A stretch of 64,000 bases of DNA from Halobacteriovoraceae bacterium (GCA_002713145.1 PAVS01000023.1:1-64000); one strand, 5' to 3'; shown: positions 18,042 to 27,268, counted from the stretch's first letter. A program made the numbers and translations. Notes: a model not told the origin generated them from the sequence alone.

Positions 18042-18070
18042 ATTCTAACTTTGAGGGGCGCTCCTGTCAT
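18042..18070 (-). promoter_or_regulatory. Probable sigma-70 promoter of the LpoA-like gene
   Basis: On the minus strand ATGACA (18070-18065) and TAGAAT (18047-18042) are separated by exactly 17 nt, each matching 5 of 6 consensus bases. The start codon lies 27 nt beyond the -10. Transcription would begin after dnaJ, separating the chaperone genes from this unit. Confidence 0.55.
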
Positions 18071-18096
18071 GAAAAATGCCAGAAATTAGCTGAATT

Positions 18097-19173
18097 TTAC
18101 TGGAAAAACTCTCTCACTTTTTCAAAAAAGCCTTGAGACATAGGATTACTCTTCGCAGCATCATGTTCTGACAACTGTTTGAATAACTCTCTTTGCTCAT
18201 CGTTGAGTTTGGTTGGGGTTTCCACCACTACCGTGATGATCTGATCACCCTGGCCATAATTACCGAGGCGCTCAATTCCCTTACCTTTAAGACGCATCTT
18301 CTTACCAGACTGAATACCTGCGGGGATATTCATCTCAACCTTTCCTTTCAAAGTAGGAACTTCAACACTTGCCCCTAGGGCAGCTTGAGAAAATGTGATC
18401 GGAACTTCGCAGTGTACATCAAATCCATCGCGCTCGAAAAAAGCGTGTTGTTCAATTAATATCTGCACATAAAGATCTCCATTAGGTCCCCCATGGCCAC
18501 CAATATCACCTTCTCCAGAAAGCTTGAGTCTTTGACCATGATCGATACCTGCAGGAACTTTGACTTCAAGTTTAACTTTCTTTTTAACTCGTTCAGCAAT
18601 TTCACCTGAGCCCTGACAATAAGGACAAGTTTGAGCAATGGTAAAAAAGCCTTGTTGTCTACGAATTTCTCCATGCCCATTACAAGTGGTGCATGTTTTG
18701 GGAGTTGTGCCCTCTTTGATAACATTGCGTACAAGAGTCACTTCTTTGGAGCAGCCAAAAGCCGCTTCTTCAAAGCTTACGTTGAGATGAACTTGCATAT
18801 CATCACCCCGTCTAGCTCTTCTTCCTCCACCAGAACGTCTGCGACCTCCGCCGCCTCCGCCGAACATATCACCAAAAAGATCACCGAAAATATCACCTAG
18901 ATCTCCAAAATCTCCTTGGAATCCACCTGCTCCAAACCCCGATTGCCCATCAACACCTGCATGACCGAATTGATCATATCTTGAGCGTTTATTTTCATCG
19001 AGGAGTATTTCCGCAGCTTCAGAAGCTTCTTTAAATTTGGCTTCTGCTTCAGTGTCATCTGGGTTTCTGTCCGGATGATATTTCATGGCCAGCTTACGAT
19101 AAGCCTTTTTGATCTCATCTTTTCCAGCAGATTTACTGACACCTAATACTTCGTAATAATCTCTTTTGCTCAT
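18097..19173 (-). CDS. dnaJ: Chaperone DnaJ lacking two of four zinc motifs
   Basis: A 358-aa type I J-protein that stimulates DnaK ATPase and delivers substrates. The J domain (residues 4-70) has HPD at 33-35. A Gly/Phe region (about 77-122) includes [10 protein letters not shown]. The cysteine-rich domain has only CTTCNGHG (161-168) and CPYCQGSG (183-190). The first and fourth CxxCxGxG repeats of standard DnaJ are deleted cleanly, so zinc centre I is gone while centre II remains. The C-terminal substrate-binding domains are normal ([20 protein letters not shown]). It lies downstream of dnaK, behind an intrinsic terminator, with its start 22 nt beyond that hairpin. Confidence 0.95.
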   Translation of the reverse strand: MSKRDYYEVLGVSKSAGKDEIKKAYRKLAMKYHPDRNPDDTEAEAKFKEASEAAEILLDENKRSRYDQFGHAGVDGQSGFGAGGFQGDFGDLGDIFGDLFGDMFGGGGGGRRRSGGGRRARRGDDMQVHLNVSFEEAAFGCSKEVTLVRNVIKEGTTPKTCTTCNGHGEIRRQQGFFTIAQTCPYCQGSGEIAERVKKKVKLEVKVPAGIDHGQRLKLSGEGDIGGHGGPNGDLYVQILIEQHAFFERDGFDVHCEVPITFSQAALGASVEVPTLKGKVEMNIPAGIQSGKKMRLKGKGIERLGNYGQGDQIITVVVETPTKLNDEQRELFKQLSEHDAAKSNPMSQGFFEKVREFFQ

Positions 19174-19194
19174 AGTTTTCTTCTTACAATTTTC

Positions 19195-19223
19195 GAAAAA
19201 GGCCCAGCAAAAGCTAGGCCCTT
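19195..19223 (-). terminator. Intrinsic terminator after dnaK
   Basis: On the minus strand the arms AAGGGCCTAGC and GCTGGGCCTTT flank a TTTT loop and are followed by T residues. The stem has 11 pairs including two G-U. It lies between dnaK and dnaJ, so it should lower dnaJ expression relative to dnaK unless read through. Confidence 0.85.
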
Positions 19224-19247
19224 AATTTTTATCTTTGATCTAAAATC

Positions 19248-21185
19248 TTAAACTTCTTTAAAGTCTGCGTCCACTACATCATCATCATCTTTTTTGTTTG
19301 AACCTGCATTGGAACCAGCATCAGCTTCAGCACTTTCAGCTCCTGCTTCTGCTCCTGCAGCTCCCGCTGCATCAGCTCCAGGCTGTCCATAGAGATGCTG
19401 AGCAATTGAATGAGATGCATTTTGCAATCTTTCCGTAGCCGCTTTTAACTCATCAAGATTGTCACTTTGTAATTTACCTTTAGCTTCAGTCAGTGCCGCT
19501 TCAACATCTGATTTTTGATCAGCAGGAACTTTATCACCCGCCTCACCAAGGGCTTTTTCAGTGGCAAACACAAGTGAGTCTAGATTATTTCTTGCATCAA
19601 CAATCTCTCTTTGTTTTTTATCTGCTTCACGGTTAACTTCAGCATCTTTAACCATTTGCTCGATTTCTTCCTCAGAAAGTCCAGAACCAGAAGTAATCAC
19701 AATATCTTGTTTTTTACCAGTGGCCTTATCATGAGCTGAAACGTTGATGATACCGTTGGCATCAATATTAAATTCAACTTCAATCTGTGGAACTCCTCTT
19801 GGAGCTGGAGCAATACCTGTAAGGTCAAAACGACCAAGAGTTTTATTATCTTTCGCGAATTCACGCTCTCCTTGCAGGACGTGAATAGACACTGCAGGTT
19901 GGTTATCAGCAGCAGTAGAGAAAACTTGTGATGCCTTTTTAGGGATCGTAGAGTTTTTCTCAATAATCGAAGTCATAACTCCACCAAGTGTTTCAATACC
20001 AAGTGAGAGTGGAGTAACATCGAGAAGTAAAACGTCTTTAACGTCACCTTGAAGAACACCACCTTGAACCGCAGCACCAGCCGCAACAACTTCATCAGGA
20101 TTTACACCTTTACTTGGCTCTTTACCGAAAATTTGCTTCACTTTTTCTTGAACCGCTGGAATTCGAGTTGAACCACCTACCAAAATAACTTCGTTGATTT
20201 CGTTTTTATCGAGACCAGAATCATTAAGACATGTTGTACAAGGTTCGTTTAATCCATCAATATACTTAGAGATAAGCTCTTCAAACTTCGCTCGAGTAAG
20301 AGTTAAGTTTAAGTGCTTTGGTCCACTTGCATCAGATGTGATAAACGGTAAGTTAATATCTGTCTGAGTTGTTGAAGAAAGCTCATGTTTTGCTTTTTCA
20401 GCTGCTTCTTTTAATCTTTGAAGAGCCATCTGATCTTTTCTCAAATCAACAGTGTTTTCTTTTAAAAACTCGTTCGCAATCCAGTTGATAATTTCTTCAT
20501 CAAAGTTTTCTCCTCCTAAGAAAGTATCACCGTTTGTAGCCTTAACTTCAAAAACACCTTCTTCAGTGATTTCAAGAATAGAAATATCAAATGTCCCCCC
20601 CCCAAGGTCAAACACAGCGATATTCATATCTTTTTTCTGGTCAAGTCCGTAAGCAAGTGCGGCAGCAGTTGGCTCGTTGATGATTCTTTTTACTTCAAGT
20701 CCAGCAATTTTACCTGCATCTTTTGTCGCTTGTCTTTGAGCATCGTTAAAATAAGCAGGAACTGTAATAACTGCTTCCGTTACAGTTTCTCCTAAATAAT
20801 CTTCAGCAGACTTTTTCATTTTCTCTAGAACTCTTGCTGAAACTTCTTGAGGCGCCATCTCTTTACCATCAACTTTTATCCAAGCGTCTCCATTTTTATT
20901 GGCAAAAACATCAAAAGGAGCTACTTCAGCAAATTCTTTTGATTCTTTATCAGTAAACTTTCTTCCGATAAGTCTCTTAATACCGTAGAGAGTTTTGTTA
21001 GGGTTGGTCACCGCTTGTCTTTTAGCAACCTGTCCTACTAAAACTTCACCCTTGTCATTAAAAGCAACAACTGAAGGAGTTGTGTTATTCCCCTCAGAGT
21101 TCGGTATAATTTTGTATTTTCCATTTTCAAAAACAGAAACACACGAGTTTGTTGTACCTAAGTCAATTCCAATAATTTTTCCCAT
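19248..21185 (-). CDS. dnaK: Chaperone DnaK (Hsp70)
   Basis: The 645-aa Hsp70 chaperone, an ATP-driven foldase that works with DnaJ and GrpE in the cytoplasm. The nucleotide-binding domain starts [17 protein letters not shown] and includes [15 protein letters not shown] and [14 protein letters not shown]; the substrate-binding domain begins near residue 390 after [19 protein letters not shown]. The C-terminal tail has an Ala/Gly-rich linker and ends [11 protein letters not shown], close to the usual EEVKD-type end. It follows grpE after 24 nt and is terminated by the hairpin at 19195-19223. Confidence 0.98.
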   Translation of the reverse strand: MGKIIGIDLGTTNSCVSVFENGKYKIIPNSEGNNTTPSVVAFNDKGEVLVGQVAKRQAVTNPNKTLYGIKRLIGRKFTDKESKEFAEVAPFDVFANKNGDAWIKVDGKEMAPQEVSARVLEKMKKSAEDYLGETVTEAVITVPAYFNDAQRQATKDAGKIAGLEVKRIINEPTAAALAYGLDQKKDMNIAVFDLGGGTFDISILEITEEGVFEVKATNGDTFLGGENFDEEIINWIANEFLKENTVDLRKDQMALQRLKEAAEKAKHELSSTTQTDINLPFITSDASGPKHLNLTLTRAKFEELISKYIDGLNEPCTTCLNDSGLDKNEINEVILVGGSTRIPAVQEKVKQIFGKEPSKGVNPDEVVAAGAAVQGGVLQGDVKDVLLLDVTPLSLGIETLGGVMTSIIEKNSTIPKKASQVFSTAADNQPAVSIHVLQGEREFAKDNKTLGRFDLTGIAPAPRGVPQIEVEFNIDANGIINVSAHDKATGKKQDIVITSGSGLSEEEIEQMVKDAEVNREADKKQREIVDARNNLDSLVFATEKALGEAGDKVPADQKSDVEAALTEAKGKLQSDNLDELKAATERLQNASHSIAQHLYGQPGADAAGAAGAEAGAESAEADAGSNAGSNKKDDDDVVDADFKEV

Positions 21186-21209
21186 AATATTATCTCCTTA
21201 AAAATTTAT

Positions 21210-21809
21210 TTATTCGTTTTTTGCCACTACAACTTTTGCGGCCCTAATCACTCTTTCATTTAAAGTGTATCCATTTTGATGCACAAGAATGACTTCCATA
21301 TCTTTCTTTCCCTCTGCTGGCTGCTGAGCCAGAGCTTCGTGAAAGTTAGGATCAAACTCTTGACCTAAAGCCTCTATTTGCTTAAGACCATGTTTTTCTA
21401 ATGTTTCAAGAAAAAGCTTATGGATCATTTGAATACCCACAACTATATTTTTAACTTTTTCGTCTTCATCTTTTTCAATAAAACCTAAAGTACGCTCAAA
21501 ATTATCTAAAATTTCAACCATATCATTAAGAATCTTCTCATTCCCAAATTTCAAAAGGTTTTGTTTTTCACGATCAAACCTTTTTTGCAAATTTTGCATC
21601 TCTGCTGCTAGGTAATAGAATTTTTCTTTAAATGTTTCTTCTTCTTTTTCTTCTTTTTTAGCAGCCACTTCATCTGTTTGCTCTGAAGACTCATCTTTCA
21701 TTTCAGCGCTTTCAGCTTCCTCGGCACCGCCTGCCTCAACTGCTTGCTCATCTGTTTTAGAGTTAAGTTTTTCATCCACTGTCTCAACAGTCTCTTCAGT
21801 GTTTTCCAT
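21210..21809 (-). CDS. grpE: Nucleotide exchange factor GrpE
   Basis: A 199-aa GrpE protein that exchanges ADP for ATP on DnaK. The first 65 residues are acidic and disordered, followed by a long dimerising helix (FYYLAAEMQNLQKRFDRE) and the C-terminal beta domain with GQEFDPNFHEALAQQP and GYTLNERVIRAAKVVVAK, which are the family signatures. It is first in a grpE-dnaK unit and is preceded by a sigma-32-like promoter. HrcA and a CIRCE operator are not seen. Confidence 0.96.
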   Translation of the reverse strand: MENTEETVETVDEKLNSKTDEQAVEAGGAEEAESAEMKDESSEQTDEVAAKKEEKEEETFKEKFYYLAAEMQNLQKRFDREKQNLLKFGNEKILNDMVEILDNFERTLGFIEKDEDEKVKNIVVGIQMIHKLFLETLEKHGLKQIEALGQEFDPNFHEALAQQPAEGKKDMEVILVHQNGYTLNERVIRAAKVVVAKNE

Positions 21810-21845
21810 TAGTTATCCCTTTAAGTTTATTTCTTTTCTATCTAT

Positions 21846-21873
21846 AACATGGGGGCACTTTAATTAATGTCAA
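21846..21873 (-). promoter_or_regulatory. Sigma-32-like heat-shock promoter of grpE-dnaK
   Basis: On the minus strand TTGACA (21873-21868) is followed after 13 nt by CCCCATGTT (21854-21846). The -10 element matches the sigma-32 consensus CCCCATNT and the spacing fits sigma-32 rather than sigma-70. It lies 37 nt upstream of the grpE start. Confidence 0.6.
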
Positions 21874-21932
21874 TGCCTTGCCCTTAAGTTTTTTTAATGG
21901 GTAAATACCCAGAATTGCGCCAATGACGCAAC

Positions 21933-23054
21933 TCACAAAAGTTTTTTTCTGAAAATATCATCGACGATACTATCACTCATCAACATTCCCTTAGGGCTCA
22001 AGACCATCACCTGGGGAGTCGATAGCTGGGAGAGGTAACCCCTGGTCTGCCATTGTTCATAGAGCTCAGTCCATATTGCTTTCTCATAAGTCTTAGGAAA
22101 GATCTCATCAACCTTTAATCCCTCACGAGTTCGAAGACCTAAAAAAAGCCTCTCAAGAATGAGACTCTCCCCTTCAACCTGTTCACTAGAAAAACCTGTA
22201 GCAATATTTTTCCATTGATAGCGAAGCAGACCATTTGACTGGTAGATGGCCCCTGTAGCATTAGGTCCGATAGCCGCCACATTTTCCGCCTTCCAATATT
22301 TTAAATTATGCCTGGATTCATAATCTGTTTGGGCGAAATTAGATATTTCATATTGATGATAACCGCTTGCCTTAAGTAGTTGCACCACATCTAAATACTC
22401 TTCAGCCACTTCGTCCTCAGGCATAAATTCATTGTGGGGATAATTTTTTCTTGTCTTTAGTATGTAAACACTAAAATGCTGAGGAGCTAAGTCTATCAAT
22501 TGACGACACTCCTCTAAAGTATTTCGCTTCATGAGTTGAGGTGCACCAATCAGTAGATCAACAGAGGTATTTATATTTCTCTTTTGTAAAAAACTAACTA
22601 AAGCAATAATATGTTTTTTGCGATGGCTTCTGTCGAGAACGGCTAAAACTTGATCATCAAAAGCTTGCGCCCCTATAGAAACTCTATTCACTCCAATCTC
22701 AAACCATTGAGCGAGAGTGTTTTCATCCCAAGCGTCGGGATCCACTTCTAGAGTGAACTCATACGAATCGCTAAATGACAGGGTGTTTAGAATATTTTCT
22801 CTTACAAATCGAACACCTGCTTCTCCCCACAATGAAGGCGTCCCTCCACCGATATAAAATGTTTCAAGGAAAGGAATATCCACGGAATGCTCACTGTTTA
22901 AGCGCGAGAGGGCGTGCCATTGCTCTAAAAGTTTATTTTCAAATGCTGTAATTTGATCAGAACTCTCAAGTTTATGTTTAAAAAAATCACAGTAATTGCA
23001 CAGATGTCTGCAAAAAGGAAAATGCAAATAAAGTGATGTACATTTATTATTCAT
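21933..23054 (-). CDS. hemW: Radical SAM heme chaperone HemW
   Basis: A radical SAM protein of the HemN/HemW family. The iron-sulfur motif is CRHLCNYCDF (CxxxCxxC) near residue 15, and FYIGGGTPSLW, RVSIGAQAFDDQVL and YQYEISNFA are further family motifs. It lacks the extra N-terminal length of oxygen-independent coproporphyrinogen oxidase HemN, so HemW, which handles heme insertion, is the better name. I choose the ATG at 23054 because MNNKCTSLYLHFPFC matches the family start. The frame stays open to 23114, but that would overlap the divergent ABC permease gene. Upstream of 23054 no strong ribosome-binding site is visible. Confidence 0.9.
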   Translation of the reverse strand: MNNKCTSLYLHFPFCRHLCNYCDFFKHKLESSDQITAFENKLLEQWHALSRLNSEHSVDIPFLETFYIGGGTPSLWGEAGVRFVRENILNTLSFSDSYEFTLEVDPDAWDENTLAQWFEIGVNRVSIGAQAFDDQVLAVLDRSHRKKHIIALVSFLQKRNINTSVDLLIGAPQLMKRNTLEECRQLIDLAPQHFSVYILKTRKNYPHNEFMPEDEVAEEYLDVVQLLKASGYHQYEISNFAQTDYESRHNLKYWKAENVAAIGPNATGAIYQSNGLLRYQWKNIATGFSSEQVEGESLILERLFLGLRTREGLKVDEIFPKTYEKAIWTELYEQWQTRGYLSQLSTPQVMVLSPKGMLMSDSIVDDIFRKKLL

Positions 23055-23061
23055 GGATATT

Positions 23062-23090
23062 TTGCCAAGTATTTTAAAAAGCCATAATAT
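23062..23090 (+). promoter_or_regulatory. Promoter predicting a leaderless ABC-permease transcript
   Basis: TTGCCA (23062-23067) and TAATAT (23085-23090) are spaced by 17 nt. The usual start point 7 nt after the -10 coincides with the A of the ATG at 23097. No Shine-Dalgarno sequence precedes that ATG, so the transcript may be leaderless. Confidence 0.5.
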
Positions 23091-23096
23091 AGACAG

Positions 23097-23861
23097 ATGG
23101 AACTTAAAAAGCAACTGACAGTTGTCTCAACTTTAACTCTTGCCGAGCTTAAGAGTCGCTATCGCAATACATTTGCTGGACTTTTCTGGGTCATGATCAA
23201 CCCTCTTATTTTGTTTTCAGTACATGGGCTCATTTTTAAGTACATTTTAAAAATTAACGTCGATAAATATTATATTTTCTTATTAAGTGGCTTGCTTCCT
23301 TGGATATTTATGAGCTCTATGCTCACACAAACGGTGAATATCTTTGTCACCAAACGAGAGTCCTTACTTTCCTTTCAAATCCATCCCTTCTCGTTAATTA
23401 TTTCTTCGGCTATAGATATATTCATCAATTTTTTCATTCCATTTATATTTTTATGTTTTTTACTCAACGATGAACTCTCTTTTAATCTCTATGGCCTACT
23501 CTCACTTCCACTTCTCTTGATACTGATGTTTATAGGAACAGTCTCCGTAGCCATTTCTCTTGCTATCCTTCAAGTTTTCTTTCGCGATATTGAATATATC
23601 TTAAACTTTTTTGTGAATATCATGTTTTTTCTCACACCGATTTTTTACCCAAGGCATTTAATACCTGCCCCCTATCAATACTTAGTCGATATTAATCCAT
23701 TTTATGCCATTATACGTGGATTTAAGTCTGCCCTCTGGGAGTTTGAGTTAGAAGAAACACTCACCTCCATAGTCGACAGTAGTTTATTTATTATTGCATT
23801 TGTTATCCTAGCCACAATTCTATGGAAAAGATTTAGAAATGAACTCTACCTCAACATCTAA
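23097..23861 (+). CDS. ABC-2 type polysaccharide exporter permease (Wzm/TagG-like)
   Basis: A 254-aa integral membrane protein with about six hydrophobic segments and the ABC-2 permease pattern typical of polysaccharide exporters: an N-terminal amphipathic stretch ELKSRYRNTFAGLFWVMINP before TM1, and a late NIMFFLTPIFYP motif followed by DINPFYAIIRGF. It should form the channel half of an exporter with the ATPase encoded directly downstream, whose start lies inside its last 23 bases. The substrate is unknown; O-antigen, capsule or teichoic-acid-like glycans are the usual cargoes. Confidence 0.9.
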   Translation: MELKKQLTVVSTLTLAELKSRYRNTFAGLFWVMINPLILFSVHGLIFKYILKINVDKYYIFLLSGLLPWIFMSSMLTQTVNIFVTKRESLLSFQIHPFSLIISSAIDIFINFFIPFIFLCFLLNDELSFNLYGLLSLPLLLILMFIGTVSVAISLAILQVFFRDIEYILNFFVNIMFFLTPIFYPRHLIPAPYQYLVDINPFYAIIRGFKSALWEFELEETLTSIVDSSLFIIAFVILATILWKRFRNELYLNI

Positions 23862-24639
23862 AGATATCATCTTAGAGATTAAAAATTTAACTCTCACTTT
23901 TAATTTAACGCTTTTTCAAAGCAAGAGCATCAGAGATTTTTTTGTTGAGATTATCACAACACCTTATAAATTTTTCTTTCATCGCTCCTCTCGCCTAGAA
24001 GTGGTGAAGAATTTAGATTTCATTGTCCGTAAAGGAGAACGAGTGGGTCTCGTTGGTATCAACGGAGCTGGAAAAACCTCGCTGTGTCGTTCCATCACAG
24101 GCATGTATGGAATCAAAGATGAGATCACTGTCCACGGCAAACTAAGAGCTATATTCGATACCGCTAGCGTGGTATTACCTGAACTCTCCGGCAGAGAAAA
24201 TGCTTGGATTATCACCAACATCCTATATTCACATTTATCTAAAAAAGAAAGAGCTGAGATTGTAGAAGATTCTTTAGAATTCTCTGAGCTCAAAGAATTT
24301 ATTGATCAGCCGTTTAAACATTATAGCAAAGGAATGAAGGTAAGACTTTTTTTGAGTATTGTTTCTGCCAAACCTTGTGACTTACTGATTCTCGATGAAG
24401 TCTTCAATGGAGCAGATGCATTTTTTAACGATAAAATTTCTAAAAGAATAAAAGATGTTATCCACAATTCTGGAGCGGTCATCTTTATCAGCCATTCCGA
24501 AGAAATCATAAAAGAAGTTTGTAACAGGGTGGTTGTCTTAGGTGGAAAGAAAATACTTTTTGATGGCTCAGTTGAAGATGGCTTAAGTTTTTATCGAGAG
24601 AAGTATCAGGACGCCACTCAAAATGAATTACAGCCTTAA
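23839..24639 (+). CDS. ABC transporter ATP-binding protein (Wzt/TagH-like)
   Basis: A 266-aa ATPase that powers the adjacent permease. It has Walker A GINGAGKTS, signature HYSKGMKVRL in place of the classical LSGGQ, Walker B LLILDEVFNGAD and the switch histidine in ISHS. The longer N-terminal segment before the Walker A (about 70 residues) is typical of polysaccharide exporter ATPases. It has no C-terminal carbohydrate-binding domain of the long Wzt type, so export probably does not depend on recognition of a capped chain. The gene overlaps both neighbours, indicating coupled translation. Confidence 0.92.
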   Translation: MNSTSTSKDIILEIKNLTLTFNLTLFQSKSIRDFFVEIITTPYKFFFHRSSRLEVVKNLDFIVRKGERVGLVGINGAGKTSLCRSITGMYGIKDEITVHGKLRAIFDTASVVLPELSGRENAWIITNILYSHLSKKERAEIVEDSLEFSELKEFIDQPFKHYSKGMKVRLFLSIVSAKPCDLLILDEVFNGADAFFNDKISKRIKDVIHNSGAVIFISHSEEIIKEVCNRVVVLGGKKILFDGSVEDGLSFYREKYQDATQNELQP

Positions 24640-24976
24640 TCAATTTCTTGCCTTTAAAAAGAAGCTTCGTCCCAACACAGAGGTTCAAATCTTATCTGGA
24701 TCAATGGAGCCTTGGATCAAGACAGGAGAAACGGTGTTAGTCTCTCCCTGCCGCCCAGAAGAGCTCAGCCCTTATGATATCATCGTTTTTTATGACCAGA
24801 AAAAAACAAAACTTATCTGCCATGTCTTTATCAAAATAGTTCAAGATAAGCTCATTACAAAGGCCCTTGAGAACAAAAAACTAGACGAACCCAACCTGAA
24901 ACATTTTCTTCTTGGTAAGGTCACAAAACCGAAATTCAATTGGTTTCAAAAATTTATTTTAAGATTTTTATTTTGA
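24623..24976 (+). CDS. Small S24/S26-type signal-peptidase-like protein
   Basis: A 117-aa protein with the serine peptidase motif LSGSMEPWIKTGETVLV (Ser27), a following YDIIVFY strand, and LICHVF, whose His67 stands where archaeal and eukaryotic-type signal peptidases carry a catalytic histidine rather than lysine. The C-terminal LLGKV is also typical. Unlike signal peptidases, there is no N-terminal membrane anchor; only a hydrophobic C-terminal tail (WFQKFILRFLF) could touch the membrane. The gene overlaps the ABC ATPase gene by 17 nt. It may process a secreted partner of the exporter, or act as a non-secretory protease. Confidence 0.75.
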   Translation: MNYSLNQFLAFKKKLRPNTEVQILSGSMEPWIKTGETVLVSPCRPEELSPYDIIVFYDQKKTKLICHVFIKIVQDKLITKALENKKLDEPNLKHFLLGKVTKPKFNWFQKFILRFLF

Positions 24977-25930
24977 TTGAGAGTGATAGATCTTTTTCAC
25001 TTCAGCATTTCTAAAATAGTCTATCATAGTCAGATTCGTTTGATCTAAGTGGTTCAAAGCCAGGAAGTATTTAAAAAATTCTTTGGAATCAAGATCTTTT
25101 TGAAAAAATTCTATTTCATGATTAAGAGAACATCGAACTTTAAAGTTTTGTTCTTCATCATTTTTTTTATTATATTCTAGCTCTCTTCCCCCTTGGGCGT
25201 AACAAAAATGATCCATATAATTATCTGCATTAAAAATTTTTTCTTGGTCAAGATTGATAAAACGAAAGTTTTTAAAGGGCTTTAGACTTAATTGAAAATC
25301 TCCCATATTTTCAAAAATTTGAATTTTATCTCCATAGATATTAAATAAAGACTGACTGAGTTTTAAATGAAATTGAGAAAATTTCTCTTTGGGGGAAGAT
25401 AAAAACGAAGGCCTGGTTGGGCAAAAAGCCAATATATTTTGAGCTTGAGATTTTTTTAATAATTCCAATGTTTGGCCAAAACTATCCCCCCAATACAGCT
25501 CCTCTATCCCCATCCCGTGAAGAACCAATGTCTCTGATTTTTGATCATTTGAATTCTCTATCTCTTTCAAACGATAAAAAAGTATTCTTCCTTCCCAATA
25601 TCTAGGGACGAGTGAAGAAAATTGTTCATGAATAATCAGGTTGGATAATAAATCCTGAGGGGGCTTTGGGTATTTAAGAAAAAATGTGAGCAATCCAATA
25701 AACCCATCTCGAACCATTATCCAAGGGTATCTCGACATATCGTAGAGGCTTTGAAACTCATCAAGATAAGCGGGGTTGCCTTCAAAAAAATACTTTTCTG
25801 TAAAAGGATGATAGTTCCAATAAATCTCTTCAAATTCTTGAAGTTTAAACTTTCTATAACCTTTTTTATAAAAACAGTTATTAGGATGAAACTCTTGAAA
25901 GTGGGACTCTAATTTATTCAGCATAAACAT
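24968..25930 (-). CDS. Unknown protein of the polysaccharide locus
   Basis: A protein of about 320 aa that I do not recognise. It is rich in aromatic and charged residues, with no signal peptide, no membrane helix and no clear catalytic motif; GMGIEELYWGDSFGQTLELL and ILAFCPTRPSFLSS are its most structured stretches. It follows the glycosyltransferase gene with a short overlap, so the start is uncertain: ATGs exist at 25954, 25930 and 25924, none with a good ribosome-binding site, and I take the middle one. Its end overlaps the convergent peptidase gene by 9 nt. Context suggests glycan synthesis or modification. Confidence 0.65.
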   Translation of the reverse strand: MFMLNKLESHFQEFHPNNCFYKKGYRKFKLQEFEEIYWNYHPFTEKYFFEGNPAYLDEFQSLYDMSRYPWIMVRDGFIGLLTFFLKYPKPPQDLLSNLIIHEQFSSLVPRYWEGRILFYRLKEIENSNDQKSETLVLHGMGIEELYWGDSFGQTLELLKKSQAQNILAFCPTRPSFLSSPKEKFSQFHLKLSQSLFNIYGDKIQIFENMGDFQLSLKPFKNFRFINLDQEKIFNADNYMDHFCYAQGGRELEYNKKNDEEQNFKVRCSLNHEIEFFQKDLDSKEFFKYFLALNHLDQTNLTMIDYFRNAEVKKIYHSQSK

Positions 25931-27188
25931 TATAAACTTTATTATAGAGGTCATTAAATTTTAAGTCTGTGTCGTCTTTAAACATATGATAACCATTGGC
26001 CAGGTTTTCTGCGAGAAGTTCAACCATGGTCTCAGAGCAGGAGCTAAAATCAGGAACTTCTTTTCCCAGAATTTCTTTTATCCTTTTACTATTGGCTTCA
26101 ATTCCAAAAAATTCAATATGACCTAAGGCATAATCTGCTCTGCGATTAAGATCTGAGATAATCTGTTGAAATTCTTTTTGTAAGACTTGCTCATTTATTC
26201 GAGGCCATCTTTGATCGAGATCGACAGGGACTAAAGAGACGGCGCCAATATTTGCCAATTGAAAAGAAGAAAATCCAGCCCAGTTGGTTAATAAAGCTTT
26301 GATGCCGGTGCAAAGGCTTTCCGCTACTGACATACCAAAATCCTCATCATGATAGGTGCTCAAACTCACATAAATATCGGCCATATTATAGAGGGCGTTC
26401 AATTTTTCATGAGGCTGACTTGGCATTAAAATAATATTTTTTTTGAACTGCACATGGGACTGAATTGTTTTATCTACAGATCTAAAATATTCATTATTGA
26501 TATGCCCGAGACCTAGATAAGGTACACCTAGGTTATCAAATTCTCCTACAATAAAGAGTTTAGAGTTCTTAGGTATATTTTTTTTCTCAAGGGCCACGTA
26601 GAAATTATCAATGAGATCTGTGATACGTTTTTGTTGGGAGAGCCTCCCTGTATAAATAAATACGATTTCATCAGTTAAGTTGAATTGAGACCGAGTTTTT
26701 TGTCTTAAATTCGAATCCCAAAAGAACTCCTTTTTATCCACAGGAAAAGGGGAGTAAAAAACCAAATCTTTTTGTTGATAGAATTGTTGAACGAATTTTT
26801 GCTGTTTTTTTGATGCGCAAATAAACTTAACGGATCTGTCTTTTGTCCTATTAGCTATCGAGCGCCAGTCTCTGATATAAAGTGGGAAGTCACCATAGAC
26901 ATGAAAAATATATTCTTTATTAGGTAACTCTCCATCATTCAATTCAGATAATTGTTTTATGAGTCTTAAGGGACTGGGCTTATGGTCTACAAAGATGATC
27001 TTTGTCACTTCTTTATCTCTCAAACTAACGAGATCTCTACTCTCAACCTCACCTTGATAATCATAATTGATATGAAGTAAGGAATCTTGATCATAAATTG
27101 TTTGATAGCTTTTAATAAGATTTTTTAAAATTATATTACAGCTAAACCAATCTGAATCATCAAATGAATAGATAAGAGCTATTTTCAT
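25914..27188 (-). CDS. GT4-family glycosyltransferase
   Basis: A 424-aa GT-B glycosyltransferase of the GT4 (glycosyl transferases group 1) kind, expected to transfer a sugar from a nucleotide donor. The C-terminal half begins at FIYTGRLSQQKRITDLID and has the donor-site E-x7-E motif in HDEDFGMSVAESLCTG, followed by KALLTNWAGF. It is preceded by a divergent gap shared with the M16 protease gene and followed by the unknown gene at 24968-25930. Together with the neighbouring ABC exporter it suggests a small surface-glycan locus. Confidence 0.85.
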   Translation of the reverse strand: MKIALIYSFDDSDWFSCNIILKNLIKSYQTIYDQDSLLHINYDYQGEVESRDLVSLRDKEVTKIIFVDHKPSPLRLIKQLSELNDGELPNKEYIFHVYGDFPLYIRDWRSIANRTKDRSVKFICASKKQQKFVQQFYQQKDLVFYSPFPVDKKEFFWDSNLRQKTRSQFNLTDEIVFIYTGRLSQQKRITDLIDNFYVALEKKNIPKNSKLFIVGEFDNLGVPYLGLGHINNEYFRSVDKTIQSHVQFKKNIILMPSQPHEKLNALYNMADIYVSLSTYHDEDFGMSVAESLCTGIKALLTNWAGFSSFQLANIGAVSLVPVDLDQRWPRINEQVLQKEFQQIISDLNRRADYALGHIEFFGIEANSKRIKEILGKEVPDFSSCSETMVELLAENLANGYHMFKDDTDLKFNDLYNKVYNVYAE

Positions 27189-27194
27189 ATTTAA

Positions 27195-27223
27195 TTAACA
27201 TGCCTTAAATTGTAGTCTATACT
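27195..27223 (+). promoter_or_regulatory. Probable sigma-70 promoter of the M16 protease gene
   Basis: TTAACA (27195-27200) and TATACT (27218-27223) are 17 nt apart, each matching 5 of 6 consensus bases. The gene starts 45 nt beyond the -10, with AGGAT in front of its ATG. Confidence 0.55.
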
Positions 27224-27268
27224 CTGAAAAGTTTAACTTTTAGCACTCATATAAACAATAGGATATTA

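Noticed and set aside
21885..21930. TGGGTA/TACCCA and TTGCG/CGCAA inverted repeats between hemW and grpE
   Set aside because: I considered a terminator after hemW, but the stems are only 5-6 bp and no T tract follows on the minus strand, so I do not call one.
21810..21932. CIRCE operator before grpE
   Set aside because: I looked for TTAGCACTC-N9-GAGTGCTAA and found no match.
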